NCBI GenBank assembly: GCA_019633425.1
Contig: WSUB01000036.1
Span: forward strand, 1 to 64,000
Length of the DNA: 64,000 nucleotides
Reading direction: 5' to 3'
Source of the DNA: Tulasnella sp. 424
Taxonomy: Eukaryota; Basidiomycota; Agaricomycetes; Cantharellales; Tulasnellaceae
Shown one piece after another: positions 1 through 11,800 of this stretch (position 1 is the first letter of the stretch; each line of letters begins with the position of its first letter). The notes beneath the pieces are model-generated. The model ran no database searches and was not told where the DNA came from. It worked only from the letters and a program-made list of their open reading frames with translations. Made by a program: the position numbers and the translations under genes.

Positions 1-66
1 TGGCCCATAATTAATATAATCAGTAATGAGATATAATCGATTATAATTGGTATGTAATGTAATTAG

Positions 67-2687
67 TTGGAGCCTTAGGCGGCGAGAAGAAGATCGGATG
101 ATTGTCCCTTACAATCTCCAGTTGCTTCGAATGTTCCGATGCCATATCAACGTTGAAGTGGCCAGCTCGGCGCAAATTTACCAATACATGTTCAAGTACA
201 TCCACAAAGGTTAGTCTCCCGTCCTACAGCCCAATCCTCCACCCCACTCATTATATAACTTTTCAGGCCCAGACCGCGCCCATTTTAACATTGTCAATGC
301 TGAAGAGGACAGAGTCGATGAAATCGAAGAATTTTGGGCTGGTCGCTACCTCTCCGCCACCGAAGCCGCATGGCGAATTCTGGGCAAGAATATCACTCAA
401 AAACTTCCGGGAGTCACGTCGCTACCAATCCATCTTGAAAACTCGAACACTTTTCGGCAGTACTCGCGCCGAAATAACACACAATCTCAGCTCTCCTTCC
501 TCGACCGATACTTTCTCCGACCCCAAGGGTTCTTCTACAACAATGATGGACACTGGCAAGCCTTCGCTTTGCTAAAATACGGAGAGTACTACCGCCTCTT
601 TCGGCTCGAACGCTGGAATGGACAACTCCTCGACCCGGCAAGAGGAACATTCATCGAGCAGGAAGGACCAGACGGGCAGCAGAGGATGGTGGTTATTCAA
701 CGTGATCCCGCTCGTGGGGTGCACATTACTCGCTTGATGGCAGTCAAACCCTCCGCCGGAGAACCTTTCTTTCTCCGAGCTCTTCTACTCCACCGCGCAG
801 CGACATCTTTCGCGGACCTCCGGACCATCGACAATATAACCTATGCAACATATCAGGAGGCAGTAACGGTGCTAGGACTCTTCGCTGATCTCCGCGAAGC
901 TGAGCAAGCGATGGCCGAAGCTGTTGCGGCGCTTTATGTCCCCCGTCGCCTCCGATTCCTATTCATTGACCTCTTGGTGAATGACTGTTGTCATGCGCCA
1001 CTCCAGCTGTGGGAGACATTCCGCTGGAACCTCTGCCAAGACTTCCTGCTTCGAAACGGCCAGAACGCCGAGCTTGCCGAGCAAGAAGCCCTTCAAGAAG
1101 TCTCCCATTGGCTTACAATGCGTGGGCACACCCTGGAGGAGTACGGACTCCCACCGCTCCGAAACTACACACGCGAAGTATTACACGAATTACGGCGATG
1201 GAATGCCCACCCAGAAGCGCTCGCTGAACGTGCCGCAGAAGCAGCTCAACGGCTGAATGCCGAGCAGGCTGGCATTTTCAACGAGGTCATGGAAGCCGTC
1301 AATAACAATCGTCCCCTTTGTATGTTCATTGATGGCAAAGCCGGTCGCGGGAAGACATTCCTGGTCAATGCCATCTGCGACGCAGTTCGAGCTACCAATA
1401 GGATTGTTATTCCCACAGCAACTTCGGCCTTTGCAGCTCAACTCTACCCGGGAGGACGGACAACGCATTCGACCTTCAAGGTTAGTCAAATTTAAACGTA
1501 CCTTCCCATGGTTGCATGCCGACTGACCACCTGCCGTTGAACAGGTACCCGTGAACGAGTACTCAGAAATGCTCGAGTCGCCCGTTGAGGCACACCACGC
1601 CCGGGGAGAGCTCCTCAAAGAGACCTCGATATTTGTCTGGGATGAAGCACCAATGGCAAATCGCGCAGTCCTCGGATGCGTTGATGATGTCTTGAGACGG
1701 GTGACTGAGCGGGATGATGCCCCTTTTGGAGGGAAAATCAAGCTCCTCTTAGGTGATCACCGGCAATGTTGTCCCGTGATACGCGGAGGCACCCGTCGAC
1801 AAGTGGTTGATGCCTCCATCAAGTCTTCACCTCTGTGGAACCACTTCCAAATTCGCCAACTGACAATCCCGATTCGGAACGCCACCGACCCCGAATACGC
1901 CGACTTCGTCGACTCAATTGGAAATGGAGACGAACAGGATGTCCAACTTTGGCCTTTCCTAAATGTCGTTTACACGCCAGGGGAGCTCATCGACTTCGTT
2001 TTCCCGCACGTCATTCTTCAAGACCCCGAAACATCGGTTCGGCGATCCATTTTGGCCCCAACCAATCAACAAGTTGACGACTACAACAGCGTTATCATTA
2101 ATCGGATGGAGGGACCTTCAAAGACCTACTTCGCAGCTGACAGTATCAAAGAGATGGATGAGGCGGAGGGTCTTCCACCAGAAGCGGGAGCGGCATTGCT
2201 GGATTATGTTGCCCAGAAGACTCCCCCCGGGATACCCGCTCACTCCTTGACTGTACGCGTCGGAGCGGTCTATCGGTTGATGCGGAATCTTGCACCTGAA
2301 CGAGGGTGCGTAAAAAATATCCGTGCCGTTGTTGAAGATGTCGGGAATCGTTTGGTAGCCGTTCGCCTCATCCGGCCTGAAAACGGCAATCGAATCGACG
2401 AGGAAGTCACACTTCTCCCCCGGATCCCCTTTGAAGTAACACTCCACAGTGGTCATACGCTTATTCGTCGACAATTCCCACTTGCGCCAGCGTACGCTAC
2501 GACCTTCAATAGCTGCCAGGGCTTAACATTAGATCGAGTGGCTGTAGATCTTACGCGGCCGGTCTTCTCTCATGGCCAACTGTATACTGGTCTTTCAAGA
2601 GTACGAACCCGCCAGGATATACAAGTAAGGTTAAATATTGGACATGTTAGTACTCAGAATGTAACATATCACGAGTTGTTGGCTTAG
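67..2687 (+). CDS. Helitron helicase (PIF1-like domain), 5'-partial
   Basis: This is the DNA helicase half of a Helitron RepHel protein, which unwinds DNA during rolling-circle transposition. Exons are about 67-209, 267-1480 and 1545-2687; the codon split across each intron closes in frame. The start is uncertain because the frame enters from an AT-rich stretch with acceptors at 66 and 79. Visible features are the conserved CHINVEVASS and FKYIHKG block that precedes the helicase, Walker A DGKAGRGKTF, Walker B VWDEAP, the GDHRQCCPV motif (a variant of the usual GDFRQ-PV) and the C-terminal CQGLTLDRV and YTGLSRV motifs. No stop or frameshift interrupts the visible part, so this piece may be active. 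The Rep nuclease part is not in the window. Confidence 0.88.
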
Positions 2688-2707
2688 AATCAAATTGAAA
2701 ACCGAAG

Positions 2708-2733
2708 GCCGAAGCGAAGCTCGGCGGCTCTTG
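2708..2733 (+). other. Helitron 3' terminal hairpin and CTCTTG end
   Basis: GCCGAAGC and GCTCGGC flank a GAA loop (one bulge), followed by CTCTTG. The 16809-16836 copy has a better stem. Such hairpins act as the termination signal in Helitron transposition. Confidence 0.7.
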
Positions 2734-2803
2734 TTGGGGTGAAGCAGATAGACGCGGCTGAGGTTGGCTGAGACCAATCGTCCAGGTTGACCGATGCCAC
2801 CAT
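2734..2803 (-). pseudogene. OPI3-like phospholipid methyltransferase, exon 1 fragment cut by the Helitron
   Basis: On the minus strand an ATG at 2803 opens a frame reading SVNLDDWSQ then SAASICF. This matches exon 1 of the OPI3 relic at 19738 (VNFVDWSQSTLW, SAAFICFNP) with a 9-nt in-frame deletion. The homology stops exactly where the Helitron ends, so the Helitron inserted into exon 1. The rest of this copy would lie left of the Helitron, outside the window. Confidence 0.7.
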
Positions 2804-3188
2804 TTTCTTGCTTTGCCCTTGGAAGTGGGAGAGAGACCGACGCTAAAAAGAGCGGTTGAGTGAGGAGAAGCGGTTGCCTGTACAAAAGACCTTAGAGGGG
2901 TGGGGGGTTGAAAGAGGGATTGCAATGACGACTGGCACTTTGCAATTTATTTTAAAGTGTTGTGAGCGTTTTCGAGTGCTCTAGACTGGGTGAGTCTTGA
3001 CTGGAAGTGGATGTGATCAAGCTCACCCGATCTTTGCACTTTCACCGCCTTACCTGCCCCCCTTTGATCCAAGGCAATGTATCGGGGGGTTACCGGAGCT
3101 GAGTGGCACTAGTACTAGTTCCGAACAGTGTAATGAGGAGGGAATACCCAGACCTGACGTCACGCGTCGGGATGATCGTGAGTGTTGG
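2734..3188. repeat. OPI3 exon 1 plus upstream region, copy 1
   Basis: About 455 bp shared with 19660-20132 at an estimated 80-85% identity by eye. It runs from OPI3 exon 1 into its promoter-proximal upstream sequence and ends at the shared word GAGTGTTGG. It contains GACGTCACGCGTCGG, a CRE-like palindrome preserved in both copies. It is a segmental duplication, not an independent transposon family, as far as can be seen. Confidence 0.8.
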
Positions 3189-6100
3189 ATTCAACGTGGA
3201 CCCTGATGGGATGTTTTTTCCGGTCAACACAACGGCCTTCTTCCCGTTTTCCTATTCGACAACACCACTAGTACCCTCTACACTCTATCTCTGCGCTTCC
3301 CAAATTGCTTTCCGAGTACAAGTCGTTCATCAGGTCGGTTTCCGGTTGCAACGAGAACCAACCCAGCGAAACCAGCCACATGGCCTAACGCGCCCATCTC
3401 ACCCCAACGACGAGCTCCTACCACTCTTGCGGTGCACATAAGTCGGATGCATCGGCTACAAAGCAGGCGGTGAGGATCAAGCAGGCTCTGTCTGCGGTGG
3501 TGGAGAATTCAGCTCATGCCGGCTTCCCTCTTAGGAGCCGCTGTGAGTCTTCCTGTTGCCTGTGTCTGTAAACGACGTCTGCGAGACGAATATACATGGA
3601 GGCTCATGAGAATGGATTAACAACACTTTTCGGGATCGTTGTACCTTTATGTCATGATGCAGTAACCCACGAGGGAGCCTTGCCCACAACATGGCCAGTA
3701 GGATCCTTGACGCGACGATCATGCCCTCTACTTGACGATCCGACCGAAGCCAAATCGTCTCACTCCGCGGCTCCTAAGCGTTGAGGGCAATCGCTGGGCC
3801 ATACCGAGCGGGTGAGCATCCTCCACTTCTCGTTTGCTCAGGGCACTTGCTTCGGAAGCTGATCCCTTTCGTCTCATATGCACTATCATCGCCCACTGTC
3901 GGACGAAAGCCAATATATTCTACGTCCTTCAGTTGGAGATAACACGCACCTGCTATTTCTCACTGGAGGTCTGCTCGAATGAAGTGCAAGGTCATGGGAA
4001 CGGTGGCGCTGACTTCGGGGCTGGCTTCCTCGCATTAGCCTGCCAAGAACTTCGTCATGGGGGCAGCGGAGGGTGTCATGCAGGCTTCGTTTTATACATT
4101 GAGTTCTCAATCCAGATAGGTTTCGTGGCAAGAAGGACCACGGCTCGCCTTCTTCGTGTGACCTAGCGGGTCCGGTCTGTATTTCCAAGGAGAGAGGTTG
4201 ACGATAACCGCAACTCAACGTGGGTCGTATCACGTACGGAGATGCTTGTTTAAACTCAGGAAATCAGGTTAAATGAATTATCGCAGCATGCTGTTCAAGG
4301 GGGAAAAGATCCGTCAGAGCCTGGGACTTGAACGGCGATGTATCCGTCGACCAAACCACTTTGATTTAGACTCTCGAAAAGTCTCGACGAGCGCCCGCTT
4401 AACGCGTAAAATTCGACATATGCATCAGGAAAAACGACTGGACGCTTGCCCCCCCCCCCCGGAGGGAAACTCATCGACGACCGTGCCCAAGGGTGTTGGA
4501 AATGTGAGGGGATACTGGTTTGGATCGAGGTCGGGAAACATATCTAATTCAACGGGCTCGCTCTGACAATAGGCAGTGTTTGTCTGTGTAGGGTTAGACG
4601 CATGCTACACCTTCTCCGAACGGCGGTCGGAAAGTACAAATCTAACTTTAGCGACATTCTCGCTCGGTTCCCAAGACTGTGATCATTCCTATGTTCCGGC
4701 TCGGGAATGCTTCGATGAAGCGCTTCACATTGCTGGAAACCCATCTTACTCTGGTACTATACATTGCTTTTGAGTCAGCCGGTGCGGAAGCTTCTTCGCG
4801 AGAATGTCTGAAGGTTGGGCCGGTTCATGCTAAACTTTCTGGTGTAAATCTTTTTCAAGACAGGTGCACATGTAACCAACAAGAGCATGCAAGTGTTCAC
4901 CGCACGACAAACATGAGGTTCGGGGTCTTCGGGGTCTTCACACTAGGATTCCCAACCCAGTCCCACTTCAACCACACCGCAACCGACAATCCTCTCTTAC
5001 CAATCACATTCATGTTCGCCTTCAGATAAACCATTCCGTCAGCCTGAGTGGTCACCTTCGAGGAAGGTTTTTGAGTCCGACAAGGGCTCGGTCGTGAATT
5101 CAAACGACCTTCGCGGGGGGAGGATGGCAGAGGGCTGAGATCACCGAGGCTTGGTCGGGGTCCGGGAGAGGATCAGGAGTACCGTGAAACGCAGGGAGTG
5201 AGTCCTAGGAGGTGAGTTAGAGGTCTCCATGTTGGCCGGTCTCGTGGTTTGACTTGAGACCTAGTTTTGGATGTAGCTAATTTTATGACCGACGGCGGGA
5301 CCTTGGCGCTGGCAGACCTCCTATCGGCCTCGCTTTCACCACTACCACAGGAGAGTGTCGAACCAAAGCCTATTTGCTATCCTCCTGGTACGTTATCAGG
5401 TCCAGCTTGTGATTCCTTTCCACGGCGCAGGTTATAATTATTCTTGCATCATATCTTCTTCTGTTCTTTACACAAGAGAGAGCCCGTCACAAAGGTCCAA
5501 GCGCCTAGGAAGTGCAAGGAAAGAGACCCGGAACTTGCTTCGAAAGCAAAATACCTCCCGAAACCGATTTTATCGACGTCCGACCCCCTCCCTCTCTATC
5601 TATGCAGCTATAGCAAACCCCTCAGCACCAGATATCTCCTCAACCGCCTTTCGAAACTCATCAGATCTAAAGTCATTGGCTGTTAAAACGAGGTGAACAA
5701 CTTGCATGTCAGAGTTCACATTCCAAGAAATGGTCAAGGTGCCCCGGCTGGGCAAGGGAACTCCGACGGTGGCTGGAAGAATGGCATGAGAGTCGAAGAC
5801 GATACTGTTGCGACCGGAAAGGACAGCAATTATGCGCTGGACTTACCTATGAGACACGGTCGGAGCGTTGAATCAAAGTCAACTTTGACGCGGCAGTCGG
5901 CGAAGGCATGGGCAACCGCAAAGCCGAGGAAACAATGCTGATTCCGGACTGACGGAGCGACGAAAGCCACCGAAGCGCCCAAACCCAGGGAGAACGAAAC
6001 TGTATCGAAGCAGGTCAAGCGAACAAATCACAGCCGCATCATTAACATTTTGCAATGACTTCGACGACAAAGCAAAGGTGGCGGCGCTGCGCTTGGCGCT

Positions 6101-6307
6101 TTAAGACGTCGGGTAACATGGAGGGCGACGACGATGGATAGAGGCCAAAACTTGGTCTTGGGATCGGCAACTGCACGTTCTAGGTAGGTGACCGAACGAG
6201 ATGCAAAAGCAGTAGGGCGCCGGAGGTCGACGTGAACCGGCAGAGATATCAGGAAGAGTGGATGTCGCCGCAGAATTCTTGTTGCTGTGGCGCGAGAAGG
6301 CATGCGG
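3189..6307. other. No recognisable gene
   Basis: Open frames here are short, overlap on both strands and show no recognisable motifs or consistent splice structure. A run of C lies at about 4450. I see no RNA gene or transposon ends. It is probably decayed or intergenic sequence to the left of the Plavaka element. Confidence 0.5.
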
Positions 6308-6331
6308 ATCATCAGCAAATGTGCAGGAACC
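6308..6331 (+). repeat. Left inverted repeat of the Plavaka-like element
   Basis: ATCATCAGCAAATGTGCAGG and the four following bases match the reverse complement of 13476-13499 at 23 of 24 positions. Confidence 0.8.
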
Positions 6332-6339
6332 TATTATGG

Positions 6340-6360
6340 CCTGACCAGGACCTGGTCAGG
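6340..6360. repeat. Subterminal perfect palindrome
   Basis: CCTGACCAGG, a single A, then CCTGGTCAGG: a 10-bp perfect inverted repeat just inside the left end. Related words occur near 6375 and 6410 and, inside the right end, at about 13367-13420 (CTGACCAGG, CCTGTTCAGG). A likely transposase-binding site. Confidence 0.55.
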
Positions 6361-6680
6361 GCTCAGAGGTTATTCAGGTCGATAAGACCGAACAATAAAC
6401 ATGGAGAAGGATGAACTGGCCTGAACTGGGAACTCGAAGTCTGATCAGACCGTCTCAACACTACAAGACTGGAAACATGATTTAGACTAAACAAGCTGTA
6501 TTAAGTCAATAAGCCTATAGCTCTCTGGCTGGCGATGAAAAGGCTTGGTTGGCCTTATTTGACTGTGCTGGGGTTTTGAAAATTTCAGACGGCAACCAGA
6601 GCGGGCAGTGCGCGCGATTCGCTTCGAATTCCGGCTAGGTTGAGCTAGCTATATACAACGTGTACTAGTAGGGTAATCTA

Positions 6681-8642
6681 TTAGACCGTGCCATTATTCT
6701 TCGACCCTCGAGATGAGCGGCGAGGCTGAGAAGCGGTAGCAACGGCCTTCGGAGGCTTCTTTCCTTGACCTGAGGGGCGGTGCTTCTTTTTGCCGGAGAC
6801 GGGCGCCACGGGATCTGCATCCTCTCGAACTTCCTCCCCGTCGATGTCGCTGTCACTACCGCTGTCGTCTACTCTTCGGGGAAAGGGCCGCTTTGCCTTT
6901 TTCGCTGGTCGCTCTGGAATGCGATCGGCATCGTCTTCGTCTTCATCTTCACCTTGGATTGGTGAGTGACCGGAGCCTGGAGCCGACGAGGAGGTGCCGT
7001 TTTGCGCGCTAACGTCCATTCTTGATGTACTGGTTGTGTCGTTAGGAGGCGTGACCGGATCCAAAGTGGAACTCTGGGTAGTAGTGGCGGCTATGGTGGC
7101 GTTGCCTTCTTCCCGTTGCCGTTGAGCAGCCGCGACTGCAGCCGCTTTGCGTTGGGCCCTCTGTCTAATCATAAGCTCCCAAGTCCCGTTTGTATCCGGT
7201 TCAGGATCGGCATCCTCGGCAACACCGGCCGGGAAGACATTGCTAGAAATAATGAAGAGAGAACGGCGACTGAGTCAGTGGTTGAGAGCACATGAAACGG
7301 AGCGACAAACTTACGAATTCCACCATTTCAGTAGGTTCGAGGTCACTTGGCACTGGTCTTCGTGCTCAAGGTACTGGACTAGGTGCTGGTAAAAACCCGC
7401 CGAGTGGAAAGCTTGATCAATCCTTGTCTCGGATGAAAGGGCATATCGAAGCTAGTACCCCGTCCGTCAGACATCCATGGATGCAGCATTAAGTACAACA
7501 TCTCTTACCAAGGTAGCTGTATATGCAATTGAATGAACAGTGGTGCTGGCGAACCCTGCCTTACGGGCAGCTGTAACACGGCATGCCACCGGAGTCGTCA
7601 CCGAACCGAAGTACAACCATAAGAACGCCTATGCCAATTGAGGTCGTCAGCCTCTATCGGAGAGACGGTGAAATTCCAGTACCTTAACCAAAAGATCACC
7701 CTGCAAGAAACCTTCGTCTAGGTCCTGGGGATTATGCCTCCGGCCGCTCCACATCCACGCGTACCAATGAACATGGGAGAGAATCGCGCCAGGTTGCTTG
7801 AGCTTCTCGAGCTCTCTGAAATCAATTAGTCGGATGCACCGTGAAAAAATGGAAGATGCTTACTCATTATCGAGAGGAGGGACTCGCACTGGGGCAACAA
7901 GCGGGAGTAGCTGTGGATGGTGTGGGCCCCAAGCGTTCTTCGTCGTTGGGTTCAGTGGTGGTGCCCAATGACCGAACTCGTCATAGTCTGGATCAAGATT
8001 AAAGTTAGCGGCGAGACCTTTCTTGAGGCTGGCGGTATCGGTATTGCGAGCTTCCGACCAGCCTCCGTCAATCTATGGCATGCAGGGCGTTAATGGCTAG
8101 GTTGTATCTTCTCTGCAGCAGAGAGGTCTTACATCGCTCGCCATCTTGCTGAGCTCCTCGACAGGATTACGCATCTTGAGAGCTTCATCAATCATGGAAG
8201 GCAGACTGGGGCAGTGGTCAATGAGGTAGTCCAGAAGCTCCTTGTCAGCAGCACGTGGATCACTAAACACACACACGGCAGTAATGAGTGTTATGCGATG
8301 CCAAGGGGTCAACAGGTACAACTCACGGTGCAGAGGGATTGCGACGCCGTTCTTCCTTATCGGACTCGGAGCTTTCGAGAGCTTGCATGAGGGCGATCTT
8401 GGTGTTTCCGTACATTCTCTTGAAACGGGCCACGGTGCGGCCGACGCCAGCTCTAGTGGCCTCTTCTTTGGCCCTGCATGATACGTCAGTTTGGATCACA
8501 ACCAAGCTATCAGCTCTCCAAAAATTCTATACCTCCGACGTTCACGCTTAGCCGCAGCCTTCCTTGCCCGCAGAGTCCGAGCATCCGGGCGGGGAGGCTG
8601 GCGTTGAGAGGTGGGAGAGTCGCCGCTGGATGTATCCGACAT
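6681..8642 (-). CDS. DUF6698-like protein carried by the Plavaka-type element
   Basis: Eight exons (8642-8533, 8473-8327, 8262-8133, 8072-7864, 7815-7683, 7628-7509, 7451-7315, 7242-6681) give an open 515-residue protein with every intron in phase. The core resembles the Agaricomycete DUF6698 family: TTPVACRVTAARKA, then SIAYTATLLRYALSS, and the closing LLKWWNSNVFP motif. The N-terminus is basic (ARKAAAKRERRR). The C-terminal 150 residues are low complexity, with an acidic EDEDEDD tract and basic patches such as PAKKAKRPF that could be nuclear localisation signals. Function is unknown. It shares a 203-bp divergent promoter with the transposase and lies inside the same inverted repeats, so a role as an accessory transposition protein is inferred. 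Confidence 0.8.
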
Positions 8643-8845
8643 GGGCTTGAAGGAAGGGAGAACGACAAGAGGGAATTCAAGAGCGAACCGATGAAAAAAA
8701 AAACAAAAAAAAACACCAGTGGTCATTCTTTTGATGGCTGAGTGGGAGGGGTGAGAAAGTCAGGGACCATTGCCGCCACAAATACTCCTTGATAACCTTT
8801 TTTCTGTTTCAAGTATCCCCTGCCCGCACCATTGTCAACCCAAGA
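8643..8845. promoter_or_regulatory. Divergent promoter of the two transposon genes
   Basis: 203 bp separate the start codons of the DUF6698-like gene (8642) and the transposase (8846). It holds an A-rich tract at about 8694-8712 and no obvious TATA box. Confidence 0.45.
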
Positions 8846-11800
8846 ATGGCTCCCATTCGCTGTCCAGAATGCCATCGTGAATTTGAGAGATGGAAGTCAC
8901 TCAGTATTCATCAGGCGGGTTGTAAGATCCTGGCAAAGAAGATCTCCGACTCCGCTTCTCGTCCACAAGTCTCTTCGAACTACGCCGATTTCGTTCCGGA
9001 CCAGTCAGTTTCAAGAGGTACGCACCGCCTGAAGATCCCTTTACCAAAACGACGAAAGCTTGGGGCTGAGGTGAGGCAGATCCATCGCATGCTAGTCCAG
9101 CATTCCTGTCTAACTCGCGAGCGTCTAGCTGCAGGCCCCTGGAATTAGGACCTCGGCCGAGACCGAGACAAATACTGCAAATAGTTATCGAGAAGGTCCG
9201 GTCTCCCCCAAGTCCTCTGTCGATGGTCCATATCTATCAGATGGGGTGAGTAAATGGTTTTGGTGTTCAACTTGCAAAAGGGAAGAGGACTGAAGGCTGA
9301 CGTGAGTTTGCTGTTAAGGGCACCGCGGACATTGACCTAGGCTCATTGCGGCCACTTGTAACCTCCCAGGAGGATGAGGGTGCCATAGAAGAGCCATCAT
9401 CGCTGGCGGATGCCAATCCTCCCCGGGCTTGCCGTATTCGCCTTCGGATTACACCACAAGACATTCTTCCCGCTGGTGTCATATTACCAGCGTCCGCTAG
9501 TGCATCGCCTTTGGAACCATGTTCACCTTCTCCGGAGCCACCGCCACAACAGCCAACGCGAGTACGGATGATCCGTACATGGTGCACAACACCAAACGCT
9601 TTCGGTATCTGGAGGGAGTACTACTCGCAGCCCAGCGTCATTCCAGATCTGGACCGCTCCCTCTCCTCTTTCAAAACCGGAAATCTCGCACTGGCAATGA
9701 CGCCTCTGTCCTTGCAGCCACCAACCCTCCAGGAAGCACTTGGCCCGTTCCCAAACTATTCAACATATCTTCACGCGAGGTGGCTCTGGCAGAACGACAG
9801 CGGCACGATAAGTGCAGAAGCTAATCAACGACTGATTGACACGGCATATTCCGATAAGGCCTTCAATCCTTTGGACGTTGTCGGGGTCTGTTTTGCTTCC
9901 TTGCGACGTAAGGTTGCCGAATTTCAACCTAGTCCATTTCTCGAATCGGACGGATGGAAGGAGACCGTAGTTCGAATCAAAGTTCCTCTAGGTCCTCAGA
10001 AAGGAGACCAGATATTCGGCGCCTCAGCAAAGCTTTCAGTTCCCGGGCTTCAGCATCGCAGCATAGTGGATGTCGTTAAGCGTGTTTTATCCACGGATCC
10101 CAATGTCTTACAATATCACTTCCACCCCTTCCGCCAGTACGCCGTTCCGCCTGGCTCTTCTCAAGAAGCTCCGCCGCAACGCGTCGTCGACGACATCTAC
10201 AACTCAGATGTGATGATCAAAGAGTATGAGGCTCTGCAGCGATCGCCGCGAGCACCCGGCTGCAACTTCGAAAGGGTCATCTTGGCTCTTCAGTTCTGGT
10301 CGGATGCTACTCAGCTTGCCAACTTTGGATCCGCAAAGCTCTGGCCTGTTTACATGTACTTTGGTAATCAGCCAAAATGGGCTCGCGGTCGCTCAGACAT
10401 GCACTCGTGCCATGATATCGCCCATATTCCATCGGTGAGACCTTGCTTAGCGGAACCTGAGAGACTCTAATCTGATACGCTTTTTCCTTGAACAGCTCCC
10501 TGACTCTTTTCAAGACTTTGTTTGTGGACAACGGGGTTTTCCGGCCAATGCTCGATTAAAGACCCACTGCCGGCACGAGTTGTTTCACAAGGTGTGGCGG
10601 ATTTTGCTCGACAAGAAGTTCGTTAAGGCATATAAACATGGCATACTTGTCGCGTTTCCGGACGGAAGCATCCGACGAGTATACCTGCGGATCGTGACCT
10701 ACTCCTCCGACTATCCAGAGAAGTAAGCGAAATCTGTGAGGTTTCTGTTCCAATATATTAATTAAATCTCTTTAGAGTTCTTATTGCAACGATTCGAAAC
10801 CTTGGGACTTGCCTCTGCCCTCGATGTCTTGTCAAACGGCACGAGATACGGAAGCTGGGTTTGATAGCGGATGCAAAGCTCCGCCTGACGACCCGAAGAA
10901 CCGACGATAAGAAGCGGAGGAACCTTGTGAGGAAAGCACGGAAGTTTATTTATAAGGATAGGAAGGGGGTGGCTAGTACTTGGGTTGAAGCACTTCTCGG
11001 AAGCACGTCGCTTGTTCCCACAAAGGTATGAGCGGCCCTTATAGATTCTGGCCGTCCGAGTCTCTAACTCTGGCTTCAGAACGCCTTTTCCTACCGCCTC
11101 CATAAGTTGGGCTTCGACTATTTTCTAATGCTCTGTTCCGACTTCATGCACGAATTTGAGCTCGGGGAATGGAAGGCCATCTTAATTCACCTCATTCGAA
11201 TGCTCCACGCATTGGGAGGCAACAGTATAAGTACACTCGATGAAAGGTATATCACATTTTTACTCCGGCTTGACGTTCTACATACTGACAAAGGACTTCA
11301 TTGGCGACAGGTTTCGGAAGATACCCCCTTTCGGGCGAGACACGATCAGAAAGATTACCTACAATGTCTCGGAACTCAAGCAGTTAGCCGCTAGAGACTT
11401 TGAAGACATACTCCAGGTGGGTATACTCACTTGCGCATACATTTACCAACCTTGGGCCCTATTTTCTCTTAATCGGATATAGTGTGCTATTCCGGCTTTC
11501 GAGGGACTTTTCCCCGATCCGATTGACGCCAAAATACAAGAGCTTCTCTTTGTTCTTGGGGATTGGCATTCACTCGCCAAACTTCGCCTTCACACTGACT
11601 CTACACTGGGCGAACTTGAAGTTGCAACTCGCGTTCTGGGCCAACAGCTGCGGTACTTCGCTGCCCAGGTGGCAAATACGGTCAGAGCAATGGAGACGCC
11701 AAACGAAAGAGCGGCACGTATTCGTCGGAATGCCGCAAAGGGCACGAAAACTGCGAACTCTTCAACTCAACCTCCAAGAAATGCAGAGGACGGACCGACT

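Larger units (their letters stand above)
1..2733 (+). mobile_element. Helitron, 3' part (5' end lies outside the window)
   Basis: A rolling-circle transposon is recognised from its helicase gene and from the imperfect terminal hairpin at 2708-2727, which is followed by CTCTTG. The right boundary at 2733 is placed by comparison: from 2734 onward the sequence matches an unrelated repeat copy at 19660-20132. The same tail (last codons, hairpin, CTCTTG) recurs at 16740-16836. The element therefore appears to end in CTTG in front of a host T, rather than in the textbook CTRR. The Rep domain and the 5' TC end would lie to the left of the window. Confidence 0.85.

Noticed and set aside
3834..4233. 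Overlapping 110-115 codon frames on both strands
   Set aside because: No motif, no splice structure, and equal openness of both strands.
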